A stretch of 64,000 nt of DNA from Symbiodinium natans (lineage: Eukaryota > Sar > Dinophyceae > Suessiales > Symbiodiniaceae). The translations under genes were made by a program, and so were the position numbers. The stretch spans positions 273,501 to 337,500 of the forward strand of contig CAJNDS010002573.1 in the NCBI GenBank assembly GCA_905221605.1, read 5' to 3'. Of this stretch, positions 1-10,178 are shown one piece after another. Every line of letters starts with the position of its first letter. The stretch's first letter is position 1. Below the pieces are notes generated by a model. The model was not told the DNA's origin and searched no databases. It saw only the letters and a program-made list of their open reading frames with translations.

Positions 1-165
1 GAGGGGCTGGAGGGGAGGGGTGGAGGGGCTGGACTGGAGGGGCTGGAAGGGCTGCAGGGGGGGGCTGGAGGGGTTGGAGGGGTGGAGGGGCTGGAGGGGC
101 TGGAGCTGGAGGCTGGAGGGGGCTGCAGGGGGCTGCAGGGGGCTGGAGGGGCTGGAGGGAGAGTC
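1..165. repeat. G-rich minisatellite (GGGGCTGGA-type)
   Basis: Imperfect tandem copies of a GGGGCTGGA-like 9-10 bp unit fill the window edge. The open frame across it is Gly/Trp/Glu low complexity produced by the repeat, so I do not call a gene. Confidence 0.8.
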
Positions 166-442
166 AGATGCGAGCAGCATCGTTAAGTCAAGCAGTTTTG
201 TCCGCCAGACTGGCCTCCATCGAGAACAAAACAGGAAACAGTTTCGATAACAATCTTCACGAGGCTTGAGTAAGCCCAATATTTCTAGGAGCAAGTCCAA
301 GATTTCTCAGGATTCATGACAAGGTCAAGCCCCGAAACTTGCAGGGCGGATCCTGGTTTTCAGCGATCTGAACCAAGTTTTTAATGTAATAAACCGCAGA
401 CAAATCCCAGATTTCAGATGAGTAGATCCAAGATTCTACTTA

Positions 443-541
443 GACAGAACCCAGATTTCCGGCCACAAGACCGCAGACAGAACCCAGATTTCCGGCCACA
501 AGACCGCAGAGAGAACCCAGATTTCCGGCCACAAGACCTGA
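443..541 (+). repeat. three tandem 33-bp units
   Basis: Three consecutive 33-bp copies begin at 443, 476 and 509. The first two are identical and the third differs at a few positions. The unit is 11 codons long, so a + strand frame repeats NPDFRPQDRR. Whether this is coding or a minisatellite cannot be decided; telomeric repeats follow from about 606. Confidence 0.75.
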
Positions 542-605
542 GAAAAAACCCGCCTGACGACACCGACTTTTGGGGATATGTTAAGCATTATATGGATTAT
601 TCAGG

Positions 606-877
606 GTTTTACTGTTTAGGGTTTCGGGTTTCGGGTTTGGAACTGCGGGTTTGGAGATTGGGCGGTTTTAGGTTCCTTTTTCAGTGTTTAGGGTTTTACT
701 GTTTAGGGTTTTACTGTTTAGGGTTTAGGGTTTAGGGTTTCGGGTTTCTCTTTGCAAGCCTCCTGGCCTGAACTTGTCGCTCAACGAAACGCCGCCCGGC
801 TGAAGCCGCCTGGCCCTCTCCGGAGGTTCAGGGTTTAGGGTTTAGGGTTCAGGGTTTAGGGTTTAGGGTTTAGGGTT
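606..877 (+). repeat. TTTAGGG block, G-strand
   Basis: Telomere-type heptamers with degenerate units and a roughly 85-bp unique spacer (about 741-824). The block ends at the TA where transposon TIR-A copy 1 is inserted. Confidence 0.85.
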
Positions 878-1463
878 TACCTGGACCTTCTGTGTACGCG
901 AAAAAATGGCCACAAGCCAAATTAGCACCAAAAACAGCCAAGCTGCAAACACCGCCTTTTTCCTGTTGAGGGCGCACGCACCCAAATGCAAAGCAACAAA
1001 ATGCTTCAGGGTTCCTTCTGCGTAGCTCGTGTCGACCAGAGGTTTGCTTCTGATGCCGTGACAATGTGATGCTACAGGTCAAGGTTCTCGGCTGTTTCAG
1101 CAAGACAAGAAATGAACTCCGGCAAATTCCGCCTTTTTCCGGCAAATTCCGCCTTTTTTCCGGCCATTTCCGCCTTTTCCTTCAGGCTTTCATGGCTTGG
1201 CTTCAGGTTTGCGTGTTGTTTGAGTTTGCAAATTCAGGGTTCCGGCTTGTGGCTTCAGGCGTTCGTTGCTTCAACAAGCAAGAATCCGCAGAAAGCGTAG
1301 CAATCGAACGTCCTCGAGTAGAACACCATCACAAATTTCAATGTCGCCTTTTTGTCGGCTGCCAAACCAAATTCCGACTCGCGGGCTGTTTTTGGGTCCA
1401 TGTCTTGAAAAAGGCTGTTTTCATGGACGGGCTGTTTTTCACGTCATTTGAAGGCTCCAGGTA
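878..1463 (-). mobile_element. TIR-A transposon copy 1 (inverted, older)
   Basis: The element runs from CCTGGACC to GGCTCCAGG, giving terminal inverted repeats CCTGGA/TCCAGG. It is flanked by TA on both sides inside TTTAGGG DNA (gggttTA ... TAgggttt). It is related to, but shorter and more diverged than, the two 623-bp copies at 39999 and 43401, and lies in the opposite orientation. It contains GGCGGAA/TTCCGCC-type subrepeats. The ORFs on both strands resemble no transposase, so it is probably non-autonomous. Confidence 0.75.
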
Positions 1464-1545
1464 GGGTTTAGGGTTTAGGGTTTAGGGTTTAGGGTTTAGG
1501 GTTGAGGGTTGAGGGTTTAGGGTTTAGGGTTTAGGGTTTAGGGCT
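1464..1545 (+). repeat. TTTAGGG block
   Basis: About eleven G-strand heptamers resume directly after TIR-A copy 1, showing that the element interrupted a telomeric array. Confidence 0.85.
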
Positions 1546-1993
1546 TCAGCGGTTTAGCAGCGTCAGTGGAGCGAAAAAATGCTCGGGCTCTTGTTATGGG
1601 TCGCGAGCTCTCAAAGGAGATAGGGTTTAGGGTTTAGGGCTTAGGGCTTGGGGCTTAGGGTTTAGGATAAAGTCTCTGAGAAGATTCGTATGCAGTGAAG
1701 CCTATAGACCTTCAAGCCGAAGCCCTAAAATCAGGCAAAGGGCTAGGTCCCTGTTGACCAAACGAACCCCCCCCAAAAAAAAGGGGCCATATATACCCTA
1801 CGATACGATCATCCCTCCTACGAAGGTACATGAACCAGAAAGCTCCAAGCCCTAAACGCTCAGCCCTGAACCCTCAGCCCCAAATCCTAAACCCTTTGAG
1901 GGCCCTACACCCTAAACCCTGAACCTTAAACCCTAAACCCTAGACCCTAAACCCTGGTCCGAAGTTTTTTGGTCTTCCCGGGCCCGCGGAAAG

Positions 1994-2067
1994 GCCATTC
2001 GCGTCAACCTGACGCACGATGGGCAAAGCTCAGTGCGTCCGAGCCCTCAGACGCTCTGGCTTGGGGG
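1994..2067 (+). CDS. candidate exon 1 of a phase-consistent series
   Basis: Acceptor ...gcggaaag, then an open frame AIRVNLTHDGQSSVRPSPQ.... The exon ends where a telomeric repeat supplies the donor GTTTAG at 2068. The two bases left over are completed by the first base of the next exon at 2116. I do not recognise the protein. The upstream stretch 1546-1993 holds short unique DNA and heptamers with no exon I can defend. Confidence 0.5.
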
Positions 2068-2115
2068 GTTTAGGGTTTAGGGTTTAGGGTTTGGGGTTTA
2101 GGGTCAAGGCGGCAG
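2068..2115 (+). other. 48-nt intron made of telomeric heptamers
   Basis: Starts GTTTAGGGTTTAGGG and ends AAGGCGGCAG. Except for the last dozen bases it is wholly TTTAGGG/TTTGGGG. It is bounded by GT and AG and keeps the frame between the flanking exons. Very short but within the range plausible for small protist introns. Confidence 0.5.
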
Positions 2116-2230
2116 TGTTTACAGTGCTAACTGTCCCTCGGGGACACGTAATATGCGTCTAAGCGGAGCCCACGAGTCGATACTTGTGACGCTCTACGGA
2201 GCCTGCAAACCCTATAAAACCCAAAAGCAG
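2116..2230 (+). CDS. candidate exon 2
   Basis: 115 nt: one base completing the previous codon, then 38 stop-free codons (VYSANCPSGTRNMRLSGAHE...). The donor GTTAAA follows at 2231. Ends in phase 0. No family recognised. Confidence 0.55.
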
Positions 2231-2517
2231 GTTAAACATCGAAGATACCCCAAACCCTGTCAACCCTATCAACCCTATCAACCCCATCAACCCTATCAAC
2301 CCTATCAACCCTAAAACCTAAACCCGAACCCCTAAACCCTAAACCTCCTAGACCCTGAAACCAGGGAACCAGGGCTTCGGGTTGTTTAGGGTTGTTCTAC
2401 AGCCTAAAGCCCCTAAATCCCCTTAAACGCCTTCCTTGAAATCTACACCCTAAACCCTAAACCCTAGCCCTAAACCCTAAACTCTATAGACCCTTTCAAC
2501 CCTGTAACCCCTACAAG

Positions 2518-2583
2518 GGCTGTTCAGGGTTTGCTGGAAGCGCTCTGGGGCGGGCCCGAAGCTGTTTCAGGGCAGGGTTGAAG
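2518..2583 (+). CDS. candidate exon 3
   Basis: Acceptor ctacaag, donor GTGTAG at 2584, exactly 22 codons, phase 0 in and out (GCSGFAGSALGRARSCF...). A second frame is also open, so the reading is provisional. The following intron is a TTTCGGGG array. Confidence 0.45.
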
Positions 2584-2584
2584 G

Positions 2585-2925
2585 TGTAGGGGTTTAGGGG
2601 TTTCGGGGTTTCGGGGCTTAAGGGTTTAGGGGTTTCGGGGTTTCGGGGTTTATGGGTTTAGGGGTTTCGGGGTTTCGGGGTTTAGGGGGTTAGGGGTTTC
2701 GGGGTTTCGGGGTTTCGGGGTTTCGGGGTTTCGGGGTTTATGGGTTTAGGGGTTTCGGGGTTTAGGGGGTTAGGGGGTTCGGGGTTTCGGGGTTTCGGGG
2801 TTTCGGGGTTTCGGGGTTTATGGGTTTAGGGGTTTCGGGGTTTCGGGGTTTAGGGGGTTAGGGGTTTCGGGGTTTCGGGGTTTCGGGGTTTCGGGGTTTA
2901 GGGGGTTAGGGGTTTAGAGCTTTGG
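2585..2925 (+). repeat. TTTCGGGG/TTTAGGGG variant array
   Basis: Locally homogenised 8-bp derivative of the telomere heptamer filling most of the interval between exons 2518-2583 and 2987-3091. Confidence 0.85.
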
Positions 2926-2986
2926 CTTCCCTAAACCTGAAACCCTAAACCCCCAAAGCTGGGCTTCGGGGCTCAGCGCGCTTCAG

Positions 2987-3091
2987 GGTGTTGTTTCGAA
3001 GGCACTTGGTGATGCCATTGGCATATTGGGCGTTGACCCAGGGCGTCGCGGTGACATACCAAATGAGGCGGACAGATGTCTGCTGCATGAC
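2987..3091 (+). CDS. candidate exon 4
   Basis: Acceptor cgcgcttcag. Phase-0 frame of 35 codons, GVVSKALGDAIGILGVD... to ...CLLHD. The 3' boundary is unclear because only about 30 nt of C-strand repeat separate it from the next candidate, too short for a normal intron. Confidence 0.45.
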
Positions 3092-3121
3092 AAACCCTTA
3101 ACCCTAAACCCTACTTAAAAG

Positions 3122-3208
3122 CGCCTTCCGTCGAGAGCAAGATCGCAAGAGCTCTGGTTGCTGCCGGTGGCGGCGCCGGTGCGCTTGTTGACTGCCGCGA
3201 GATGAACA
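3122..3208 (+). CDS. candidate exon 5, Ala/Gly-rich
   Basis: Acceptor cttaaaag, donor GTTAGGG supplied by the repeat at 3209. Frame PSVESKIARALVAAGGG.... One base is left over and completes AGT with the next exon at 4252. Confidence 0.45.
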
Positions 3209-3415
3209 GTTAGGGTTTAGGGTTTAGGGTTTAGGGTTTAGGGTTTAGGGTTTAGGGTTTAGGGTTTAGGGTTTTAGGGTTTAGGGTTTAGGGTTTAGGG
3301 TTTAGGGTTTAGGGTTTAGGGTTTAGGGTTTAGGGTTTTAGGGTTTAGGGTTTTAGGGTTTAGGGTTTTAGGGTTTAGGGTTTAGGGTTTGAGTTTGGGT
3401 TTAGGGTTTAAGGGC
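3209..3415 (+). repeat. TTTAGGG array at intron 5' end
   Basis: About 27 near-perfect G-strand heptamers start at the splice donor itself. The intron goes on through unique spacers, C-strand (3660-3750) and G-strand (3860-3915) patches, and ends in a C-strand array. Confidence 0.9.
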
Positions 3416-4165
3416 TAGGGTGTTCTGCGTTCGCCGTTCACTTGCCTTGTTAGACGAGTTGTTTAGGGTTTAGGGTTTGGGGCTTAGGGTTTTGGGTTTA
3501 GGGTTAGGGTTCAGGGTTTAGGGCTAGGGTGTTCTGCATTCGCCGTTCGCTTGACTTGTTGGGCGAAGCTCTTCGGCTTTTTTGGTCGTATAGGCAAGAT
3601 AGCCTACAAGAGCAACCAGCACAACCCGAAGCCCTAAAAGGTATATCCACAGAAACCTGCAGCCCCTAACCCAAACCCCAAACCCCAAACCCCAAACCCC
3701 AAACCCTAAACCCTAAACCCCAAACCCTTAACCCTAAACCCCTAAACCCACCTGACTCTTTCAGGCGTTGACGCATGCAATCTAGGTTCGCAAAAGGCCA
3801 AGTCCCAGAAGCTCCGGGCCCACCGCGGCATGTTCTGATTCCTTCAAGGCGTATGAACCGTTTAGGGTTTCGGGTTTAGGGTTTAGGGTTTAGGGATTAG
3901 GGATTAGGGTTTAGGGGGACCAAAAGAAAAAGAAAACCCAAAACCCCAAACCTAAAAGGGCTTATGGTTCATGTGGGGGAGTCGTTGAATTAAGATCCCT
4001 TTTGTGGTTACTAATATAAAGCGGGCCCTAATATCTAGGGTTCCGAAAAGGGACCATAAGTTTAGAGAACTGACCTTTCGAGTTCGTGTCGAAATGCCCC
4101 TGAACATCCGCCAAAATCCCCAAAAGTCTACACCACTTAAGCCCCAAACCCTAGAGAATGTCCTG

Positions 4166-4242
4166 CGTACCCTAAACCCTAAACCCTAAACCCTAAACCC
4201 TAAACCCTAAACCCTAAACCCTAAACCCTAAACCCTAAACCC
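4166..4242 (-). repeat. CCCTAAA array at intron 3' end
   Basis: Eleven perfect C-strand heptamers immediately precede the acceptor cctgtccccag, opposite in polarity to the array that opens the same intron at 3209. Confidence 0.9.
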
Positions 4243-4251
4243 TGTCCCCAG

Positions 4252-4329
4252 GTCAACACACCGCGGGCTCGGGCGTGCATTCCGAGGACTCCGTTGACCG
4301 GTCCACCACCCCGGCCAGGGGCCCTACAC
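4252..4329 (+). CDS. candidate exon 6, acidic/Ser-Thr
   Basis: Acceptor gtccccag, donor GTAGGG at 4330. In the phase set by exon 5 it reads QHTAGSGVHSEDSVDRST.... Another frame is also open. Confidence 0.45.
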
Positions 4330-6046
4330 GTAGGGTTTAGGGTTTAGGGTTTAGGGTTTAGGGCTCAGGGTTTTGGGACTCTTCAAAGTTCAGTTTTCTC
4401 ACAGTGGCTCGGCGGAGACTAAAGATATTTAGGCTCTGACGAGATAGGCCCTTGAAACATGTGCTACTCTTCCCTTATGGGGTTTAGAAGAGGATCAGGT
4501 CTAGGAATAGGGTTCAGAGGTTTTATAAGGGCCATCCTAGATGATAGGGTTTAAGAGGATCAGGTTTAGGAATAGGTTTCAGAGGGTTTTATAAGGGCCA
4601 TCCTAGATAGTAGCCAGACAACTCCAAACCCCAAATCCACGGCCTCCGCCGCTGAAGGTATCTTCCTTAAGGGAAGGGCTTCTGCGAAACCATAAATCCC
4701 ACCGCAATGCTACACCCTAAGCCCCCTAAACCCCAACCCTCTGAACCCCAAACGCCCTAAACCCCTTGAACCCCCTAAACCCTAAACCCTAGACCCTAAA
4801 CCCTAAACCCTAAACCCCATAAACCCTAACCCTAACCCTAAGCCCCTAAACCCCTGAACCTCTTAAACCGCCCAAGCCCTGAACCCCCTGGGCCCTACAT
4901 AGCTCAATGTGCGTTTTCTGAACACCTACTTAGTAGCTGAATGAGTACACTTTACACGTTCTGTTGTACTAGAATCCCCTATAGAACTGAAAGTGTACAC
5001 TTTTCGGGGCTTATGAACTCAGCAACTCGGCCTTAAAACCCTAAACCCCCGAGCCCCCCAAACCCTAAGCCCCAAATAGCTCCACGCATGTTTTCCTTAG
5101 GTCAAGGGGTTAAAACTCGTACCCTAAACCCTAAACCCTAAACCCTAAACCCCTAAGGTTGCACCCCCTAAAGCTTCCCCTGAATATACTCCGAACATGG
5201 CCCTTACATGACCTTAAGAACCTTCAAAAAGGATCTCCAAAACCCCAGGATCCGACCTTAAGGGCCCCAGGTACAACCCCTAGAACATATGTAGCAGAAT
5301 ATGTAGGGCACCCCCAAGAAGCAGGGACCAGCAGGACTGGGGAACTGACTTCTCAGGGTTTAGGGTTTAGGGTTTAGGGTTTTAGGATTTGGGGTGGCCT
5401 CTTGGGATGTTCCCCCTTGATGCTAACCAGCAGGCCATAATCGGGACTATAGTCGGGGACACTTTAAGCCCCATCAAGGGCTAATGTACCCCCTATTCTC
5501 ATCCCTATTTAAAGCACTGTTAGTATAGGGGGGGAACATCCCAAGGTTTAGGTTAAGGATTTTGGGTTTAGGGTTTAGGGTTTAGGTTGACTTCCCTTGG
5601 GAAGTGTTTGGGCGCCCCCGATGCCTGAACTCAGGTCAACGACGCGGCGAGTGAGGCCACCTTGGGCTTGTTATGCTTTTAAAAAGCTTTAGACTCTGGA
5701 ATTCTTACAGGTAGGGTGTTTCAGGGTTGTAGGAATTTGGGGGATAATTAGGGGGGTGAGGGGGTGTTTGGGGTTTCGGGTTTCTGGGGTTTAGGCTTGG
5801 GTAAGGGGTTTAGGGTTTGGGGTTTAGGGTTCAGGGTTTAGGGTTTTTAGGGTTTAGGGTTTAGAGATAAAGCTTGCAGATTCATGGTTTGGGGCTTCGG
5901 GATAAGGGTGCAGCTCAGGGGGCCACAAAGGGCCTAAAACTTCGGGTTTGGGGCTTTGGGTTTGGGGCTTCGGGTATAGGATTTCGGGTTTAGGGTTTAG
6001 GGACTAGAGTTTGGGGTTTAGGGTTTAGGGTTTAGGGTTTCGGGCC
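4330..6046. other. long intergenic/intronic interval
   Basis: Telomeric blocks of both polarities, a diverged TIR-D-like repeat (about 4925-5031), a TIR-C element (5401-5545), duplicated unique DNA near 4490-4610 and degenerate G-strand repeats (5750-6040). Only a minor exon-like stretch near 5635 (acceptor ctcag, possible donor GTGAGG). Confidence 0.5.
5401..5545. mobile_element. TIR-C palindromic MITE
   Basis: Ends are inverted copies: CTTGGGATGTTCCCCC at the left and GGGGGAACATCCCAAG at the right. Interior resembles the other TIR-C copies. Confidence 0.7.
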
Positions 6047-6061
6047 TTGGGTGCCTGCGCC

Positions 6062-6325
6062 CCGGAGGAGATGCATTTGGCGGTGGCGGCGTTTGACAAA
6101 CACTTGCTGCAAGAAAAGATCATCACGCTTTGTATGGCATCTCCAGAAAGCATGGGCGATTGCGAACCCCACTTGAGCTCCGTGGACATGGAGACCGCGG
6201 ACGCGAAGGCAGTCTTTGCGCCGTCAAGCAGTGATGACATTCGGACGGCATCGGCCAACGATGACACACAAGACCGACATCAAGGAGTCGTGGAGAGAGC
6301 ATCGGAGCTTGAGGGCAGCCGCTAA
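6062..6325 (+). CDS. candidate exon, about 87 codons
   Basis: One of the longest non-repetitive open frames outside the retroelement. EEMHLAVAAFDKHLLQEK opens it and SSSDDIRTASANDDTQDR lies near the end; an acidic, Ser-rich tail closes with TAA at the edge of repeat-like DNA. Acceptor not clear. No family recognised. Opposite-strand frames are shadows. Confidence 0.45.
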   Translation, partial: PEEMHLAVAAFDKHLLQEKIITLCMASPESMGDCEPHLSSVDMETADAKAVFAPSSSDDIRTASANDDTQDRHQGVVERASELEGSR

Positions 6326-6597
6326 ACCCGGATACAAGAGCCGCGTAAGGCTGCGGACAGTTGGACAAATCACGAGGTGTGGTTTAGGGGGTTAGGGCTT
6401 AGGGATTAGTGGTGCAGATTTCTGAGCCCTAAACCCTAAACCCTAAATCCTAAACCCTAAACCCTAAACCCTAAACCAGGACATCGAGGCCCGAAGGCTG
6501 TGCCCATCAAGCCGGCTTTAGGGTTGGAAGCCGGCTGTACGGGGTTGAAACACCCTAAAGTCCAGGCCTGCCGCTACGTGGACCCAAGACTCTAAAT

Positions 6598-6692
6598 TTG
6601 GGATGTTACTAACAGTCCTTAAAAGGTATTCCAGTAACCCCCCCTATTATAATCCCTGTTAAGGACTGTTAGCATAAGGGGGGGCATCCCAA
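6598..6692. mobile_element. TIR-C MITE
   Basis: TTGGGATGTTACTAACAGTCC pairs with GGACTGTTAGCATAAG...GCATCCCAA at the other end; about 95 bp and strongly palindromic. Confidence 0.7.
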
Positions 6693-6804
6693 CCCTGAAC
6701 CCGGAACCCTGAACCCTAAAACCGCGATTCAGGCTTCATGGGCCCTATAGGGTTTAGGGTTGTAAGTTGTAAGGCTTCAGGGAAGCCAAATGAGCGGAAG
6801 ACAG

Positions 6805-6849
6805 GCGTACAGCGAGGACAGTCCTCCGTCTGCAGTGCCGCTCGCCATG
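6805..6849 (+). CDS. candidate exon, 15 codons
   Basis: Acceptor gaagacag, reads AYSEDSPPSAVPLAM exactly in phase, then the telomeric donor GTTTAG at 6850. Confidence 0.4.
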
Positions 6850-6985
6850 GTTTAGGGTTTGGGGTTTGGGGTTTAGGGTTTAGGGTTTAGGGTTTAGACA
6901 CCCTAACCCCCAGACCCAAAACCCTAAACCCTAGTCCAGGGCTTGGGGTTCAGTAGGGTTTAGGTTTTGGGGTTTGGGGCACTAG

Positions 6986-7060
6986 CGCGTCTTGGGGTTG
7001 TTGAAAACTCCGTTGCTGACATCAAAGACGAGCGGGACAAGTGGCTTCTGGGAACTCGAG
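6986..7060 (+). CDS. candidate exon, charged helix
   Basis: Acceptor gcactag. The best frame reads RLGVVENSVADIKDERDK..., ending before GGTTTTTT. A second frame is open. Resembles a helical linker, no family. Confidence 0.45.
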
Positions 7061-7240
7061 GGTTTTTTTCTTTTCTTGGTAGCCCGTTGGTACCCTTACG
7101 GTTCTGGGTTTAGGGTTTAGGGGTTTAGGGTTTGGGGTGATCTTTCTTTTTCGGGTCTGGGTTCCTTTATAAAGTAACCAGCCCAAAAAAGGGTGGCCTG
7201 AGTATAAAATGGTAACTGGGCTACCACGTATTGCAACGAG

Positions 7241-7343
7241 CCCCAAGAAGGCTTCCCTTGGAGTTGCTTCACTTCAAAGCCGAGACGTCGCAGCTAGACG
7301 GGATACGCTGAAGAACTTACTGGGTCCTGAAAGCTTGGCGGAG
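7241..7343 (+). CDS. candidate exon
   Basis: After ttgcaacgag the frame gives PKKASLGVASLQSRDVAA... and stops being informative at a run of about 17 G. Acceptor weakly defined. Confidence 0.35.
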
Positions 7344-7496
7344 GGGGGGGGGGGGGGGACCCTGAACCCTAAGCTCTTATCAAGCCCTGAAACCCTTAAA
7401 GCTAAAGTCCCAAAGCCCCAAAACCCTAACCCTGAACCCTAAACCCTAAACCCTAAACCCTAAACCCTAGAAGCCCTAAAGGGAGATGAAGCCCAG

Positions 7497-7543
7497 GTCA
7501 GAGCAAGGCGAGACGGAGGAGGAGCTCCAAGGACACGGGGAGG
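7497..7543 (+). CDS. candidate short exon
   Basis: Acceptor agcccag, donor GTTCGG at 7544. The best reading is SEQGETEEELQGHGE. Flanked by C-strand repeats upstream and G-strand repeats downstream, the usual arrangement here. Confidence 0.35.
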
Positions 7544-8018
7544 GTTCGGGGCTTTAGGGTTTGGGGTTTAGGGTTTAGGGTTTAGGGTTTAGGGCTAGGG
7601 TTTATTGTTTAGGAATTCAACAAGTTGTTCCCTAAACCCTAGACTCGAATCTCTTAACAGACCTACACCCTGCACCCCAGGGTTTGGGGTTTAGGGTTTA
7701 GGGTCTAAGTGCTGCATGGTCCCTTCAGGGTCCCTTACACCTTCTTGAAAGAGTTCTCTGCTGGCTTATATGGGATTTGCGTTCAACATCGTTCTGCACG
7801 ACGAAGGGTTCTGAAGTATGGGCGCTATGGAGTATGTACGGGTTGCTCAATGAAGGACCCATAACTCCCGCGACCCAGCTCCGCGACCCAGCTCCGCGAC
7901 CCAGCCCAGCCCAGCAGTTGAGGGTTTAGGGTTTAGGGTTTAGGGTTTAGGGCTTAGGCTTAGGCTTTACTCATTTAGGGCTTGAATTCCAACGTGCCTC
8001 GGCTTGAAGCCCCTAAAG

Positions 8019-8228
8019 TTGGGATGTTCCCACTTCTACTCACAGTCCTGAATAGGGATTAGTATACCCAAAGAGCCCAATATTGCTTAACTAAGGAAGC
8101 TTCCTTAAATCATATAGGGGTCCTTAATATGATTTAAGGTATATTCCTTAATTAAGCTATGTTGGGCTCTTTGGGTAGGGGGTCAGAATCCCAACTAAGG
8201 ACGGTTTGTGTTAGGGGGAACATCCCAA
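8019..8228. mobile_element. TIR-C MITE carrying a nested TIR-B
   Basis: Left half TTGGGATGTTCCCACTTC and right half GGGGGAACATCCCAA belong to one TIR-C copy. They are separated by a complete TIR-B at 8067-8175. Confidence 0.7.
8067..8175. mobile_element. TIR-B palindromic MITE, TA-flanked
   Basis: CCCAAAGAGCCCAATATTGC at the left and the inverted GGGCTCTTTGGG at the right, flanked by TA on both sides. The centre has the family's ATCATATAGGG...CCTTAATATGAT palindrome. 109 bp; no coding capacity. Confidence 0.8.
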
Positions 8229-8260
8229 CCCTAAAGCCTAGCGGCCCCATTAACGCGAAG

Positions 8261-8332
8261 AAGGGCTGTTGCCTTTGAGCCCTTTGGGGTGCGCAGGAAC
8301 CCCCGTTCGGCGGCTGTACGTGGTAGGGGGAG
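8261..8332 (+). CDS. weak candidate exon
   Basis: Acceptor aacgcgaag, donor GTAGGG at 8333, one open frame (GLLPLSPLGCAGTPVRRL...). Confidence 0.25.
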
Positions 8333-8647
8333 TTGCAGGGTTAGGGTCTAGGGTTCTTACGTTACCGACCTAGGACCTCACCACCTAAGGAAGCACCCCG
8401 TACCCCAAACCCCCAAGCTTCAAACCGATATGAGCCCTGCAACCCTTAAAGCCCTGACCTGTTTATGTTTTTTTGGCCGGGGGGGGGTTTGAGGGCTGTG
8501 GGCTTTCGGCGGTTTAGGAAACCCTAAACCCTAAATATGATTACTATGATATCTTATTATATAGTTAGGAGTATGGTACGACCCTGATGGTACAAGTGTG
8601 CTCCCGTGCTGCAGTTCAGGGTTGAGTGCGGCCCCTTCCCTTGACAG

Positions 8648-8698
8648 GAGACGTTGCTCCTATCGACGCAGGCGCCGGGTGAAGTCCTCGGGGGATGC
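8648..8698 (+). CDS. candidate exon
   Basis: Good pyrimidine-rich acceptor ccttcccttgacag, then ETLLLSTQAPGEVLGGC. The 3' edge is uncertain; telomeric variants begin at 8708. Confidence 0.35.
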
Positions 8699-8707
8699 TG
8701 CGATTAA

Positions 8708-8875
8708 GATTAGGGTTTAGGGCTTAGGGCTTATAGGGCTTCGGGCTTATAGGGCTTAGGGCTTATAGGGCTTAGGGCCTAGGGCCTAGGGCTTAGGGCT
8801 TAGGGCTTAGGGCTTAGGGCTTAGGGCTTAGGGCCTAGGGCCTAGGGCTTAGGGCTTAGGGCTTAGGGCTTAGGG
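8708..8875 (+). repeat. CTTAGGG variant array
   Basis: Heptamer drifted to CTTAGGG/CCTAGGG with 9-bp CTTATAGGG units, homogenised over 170 bp. Confidence 0.85.
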
Positions 8876-8880
8876 CTCCC

Positions 8881-9015
8881 GAAATCTGAGGGAAGGCTAC
8901 GTGGTCCCTTACCGTCTTTAAACTAACGGGTTGTGGGTTTTATAGGATATAGAAAGTCACTAGAAGGGGTCTAGAAGGGTTCCCCAATGAAGGACCCAGA
9001 TGAAGGGACCACGTC
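8881..9015. mobile_element. TIR-F element
   Basis: CTACGTGGTCCCTTACCG at the left and AGGGACCACGT at the right are inverted copies. The interior resembles the copies near 20060, 24490-24725 and 30508. No ORF. Confidence 0.5.
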
Positions 9016-9019
9016 ACTA

Positions 9020-9236
9020 CCGTAAACCCTAACTAGACCCCAATTAAAGCCTAATTACACCCTCATCCAACCTTAATTAAACCATAATTGAACCCTAACT
9101 AAACCCTGATTAAGCCCTATTTGAACCCGGATTAAACCCTAGTTAAACCCTAGTGGGGCCCTAATTAGACCCTAACTAAACCCTAATTAAGCCCAAATTA
9201 AGCCCTACTTAAACCCTAAACCCTAGACCATAAACC
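9020..9236 (-). repeat. AACCCTAATTA variant array
   Basis: C-strand heptamer expanded with AATTA spacers (ccctaattaaaccc type), ending just before the acceptor of the exon at 9264. Confidence 0.7.
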
Positions 9237-9263
9237 CTAAGACTAAACCCGCAAGCGGCGCAG

Positions 9264-9324
9264 GTCCCGCCGAGGCCGACGAGCGCTTGGGCACCCCATC
9301 CGAGGTCGACGAAGCAGCGCCTCG
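9264..9324 (+). CDS. candidate exon with canonical GTGAGT donor
   Basis: Acceptor agcggcgcag, donor GTGAGT at 9325. Acidic frame PAEADERLGTPSEVDEAAPR. No family recognised. Confidence 0.5.
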
Positions 9325-9910
9325 GTGAGTTTGGGGTTTAGGGTTTGGGGTTTGGGGTTTAGGGTTTAGGGTTTAGGGCAGGGGCTTCGAGCTTGGGAGA
9401 TGCGGAGGAGCTTGAAGGGGGTGGACTCAACAGCCTAAACATACTATTGGGGCCTGAATAATTAGAATAGGTTTTATTTTTCTTGGGGGGGGGGGGGGTA
9501 TTATAGCGAAGGGACCATAAGGGTAACTATTCCGACCCCCGACTTGACGGGTTAAGGGTTCAGAGGTTTAGAGCCTCAACTCAGACCCTGGACGAAGAAG
9601 AATCCACAAAATGGTTGAGGGGTCATTTTAGGGGTTTCGGGCTGCACAAGCACGAACAAAACCCTAAGAGACAAGCGCCCCAAAACCCTAAGCCCTGCAG
9701 CCGATAGAATAGAAAACCCCGACAGTCCAACCTTTTAGGTTTAGGGGTCGTAGTACTGTACGGTCAGGCCAGCATAGGATCCCGTGAACGCTGGAGGTTG
9801 AGCCACAGCCGAATGTAACCCTAAACCCTAAACCCTAAACCCTAAACCCTAAACCCTAAACCCTAAACCCTAAACCCTGGGGACTATTAGTAAACCTCCT
9901 TAGGCTGCAG

Positions 9911-10008
9911 TTATGCTGCTGGAGGTTGACCCACAGCTGGAGGAGCAGCCGCCCTCGGTGCACAGCGACTCGAACAGCGAGCGGCTGGGCGGCAGTTGCA
10001 GCACGCAG
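9911..10008 (+). CDS. candidate exon
   Basis: Acceptor ttaggctgcag, frame MLLEVDPQLEEQPPSVHS..., open to a TAA near 10036, so the 3' edge could be there. Preceded by CCCTAAA repeats (9815-9878). The minus-strand frames over it are shadows. Confidence 0.4.
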
Positions 10009-10178
10009 GGATTCCCCAAACCCGTAATGTTCTGGTAAACCATACACCTCGTAACTGTAAACCCCGCCCGGAACGCTTTATCTAACAAGTCGTGACAAAA
10101 AAGCCAAATGGAAATTACATTCGAGCCTGCCCCTGAACCCGAAACCCGAAACCCGAAACCCTAAACCCTAAACACTAG

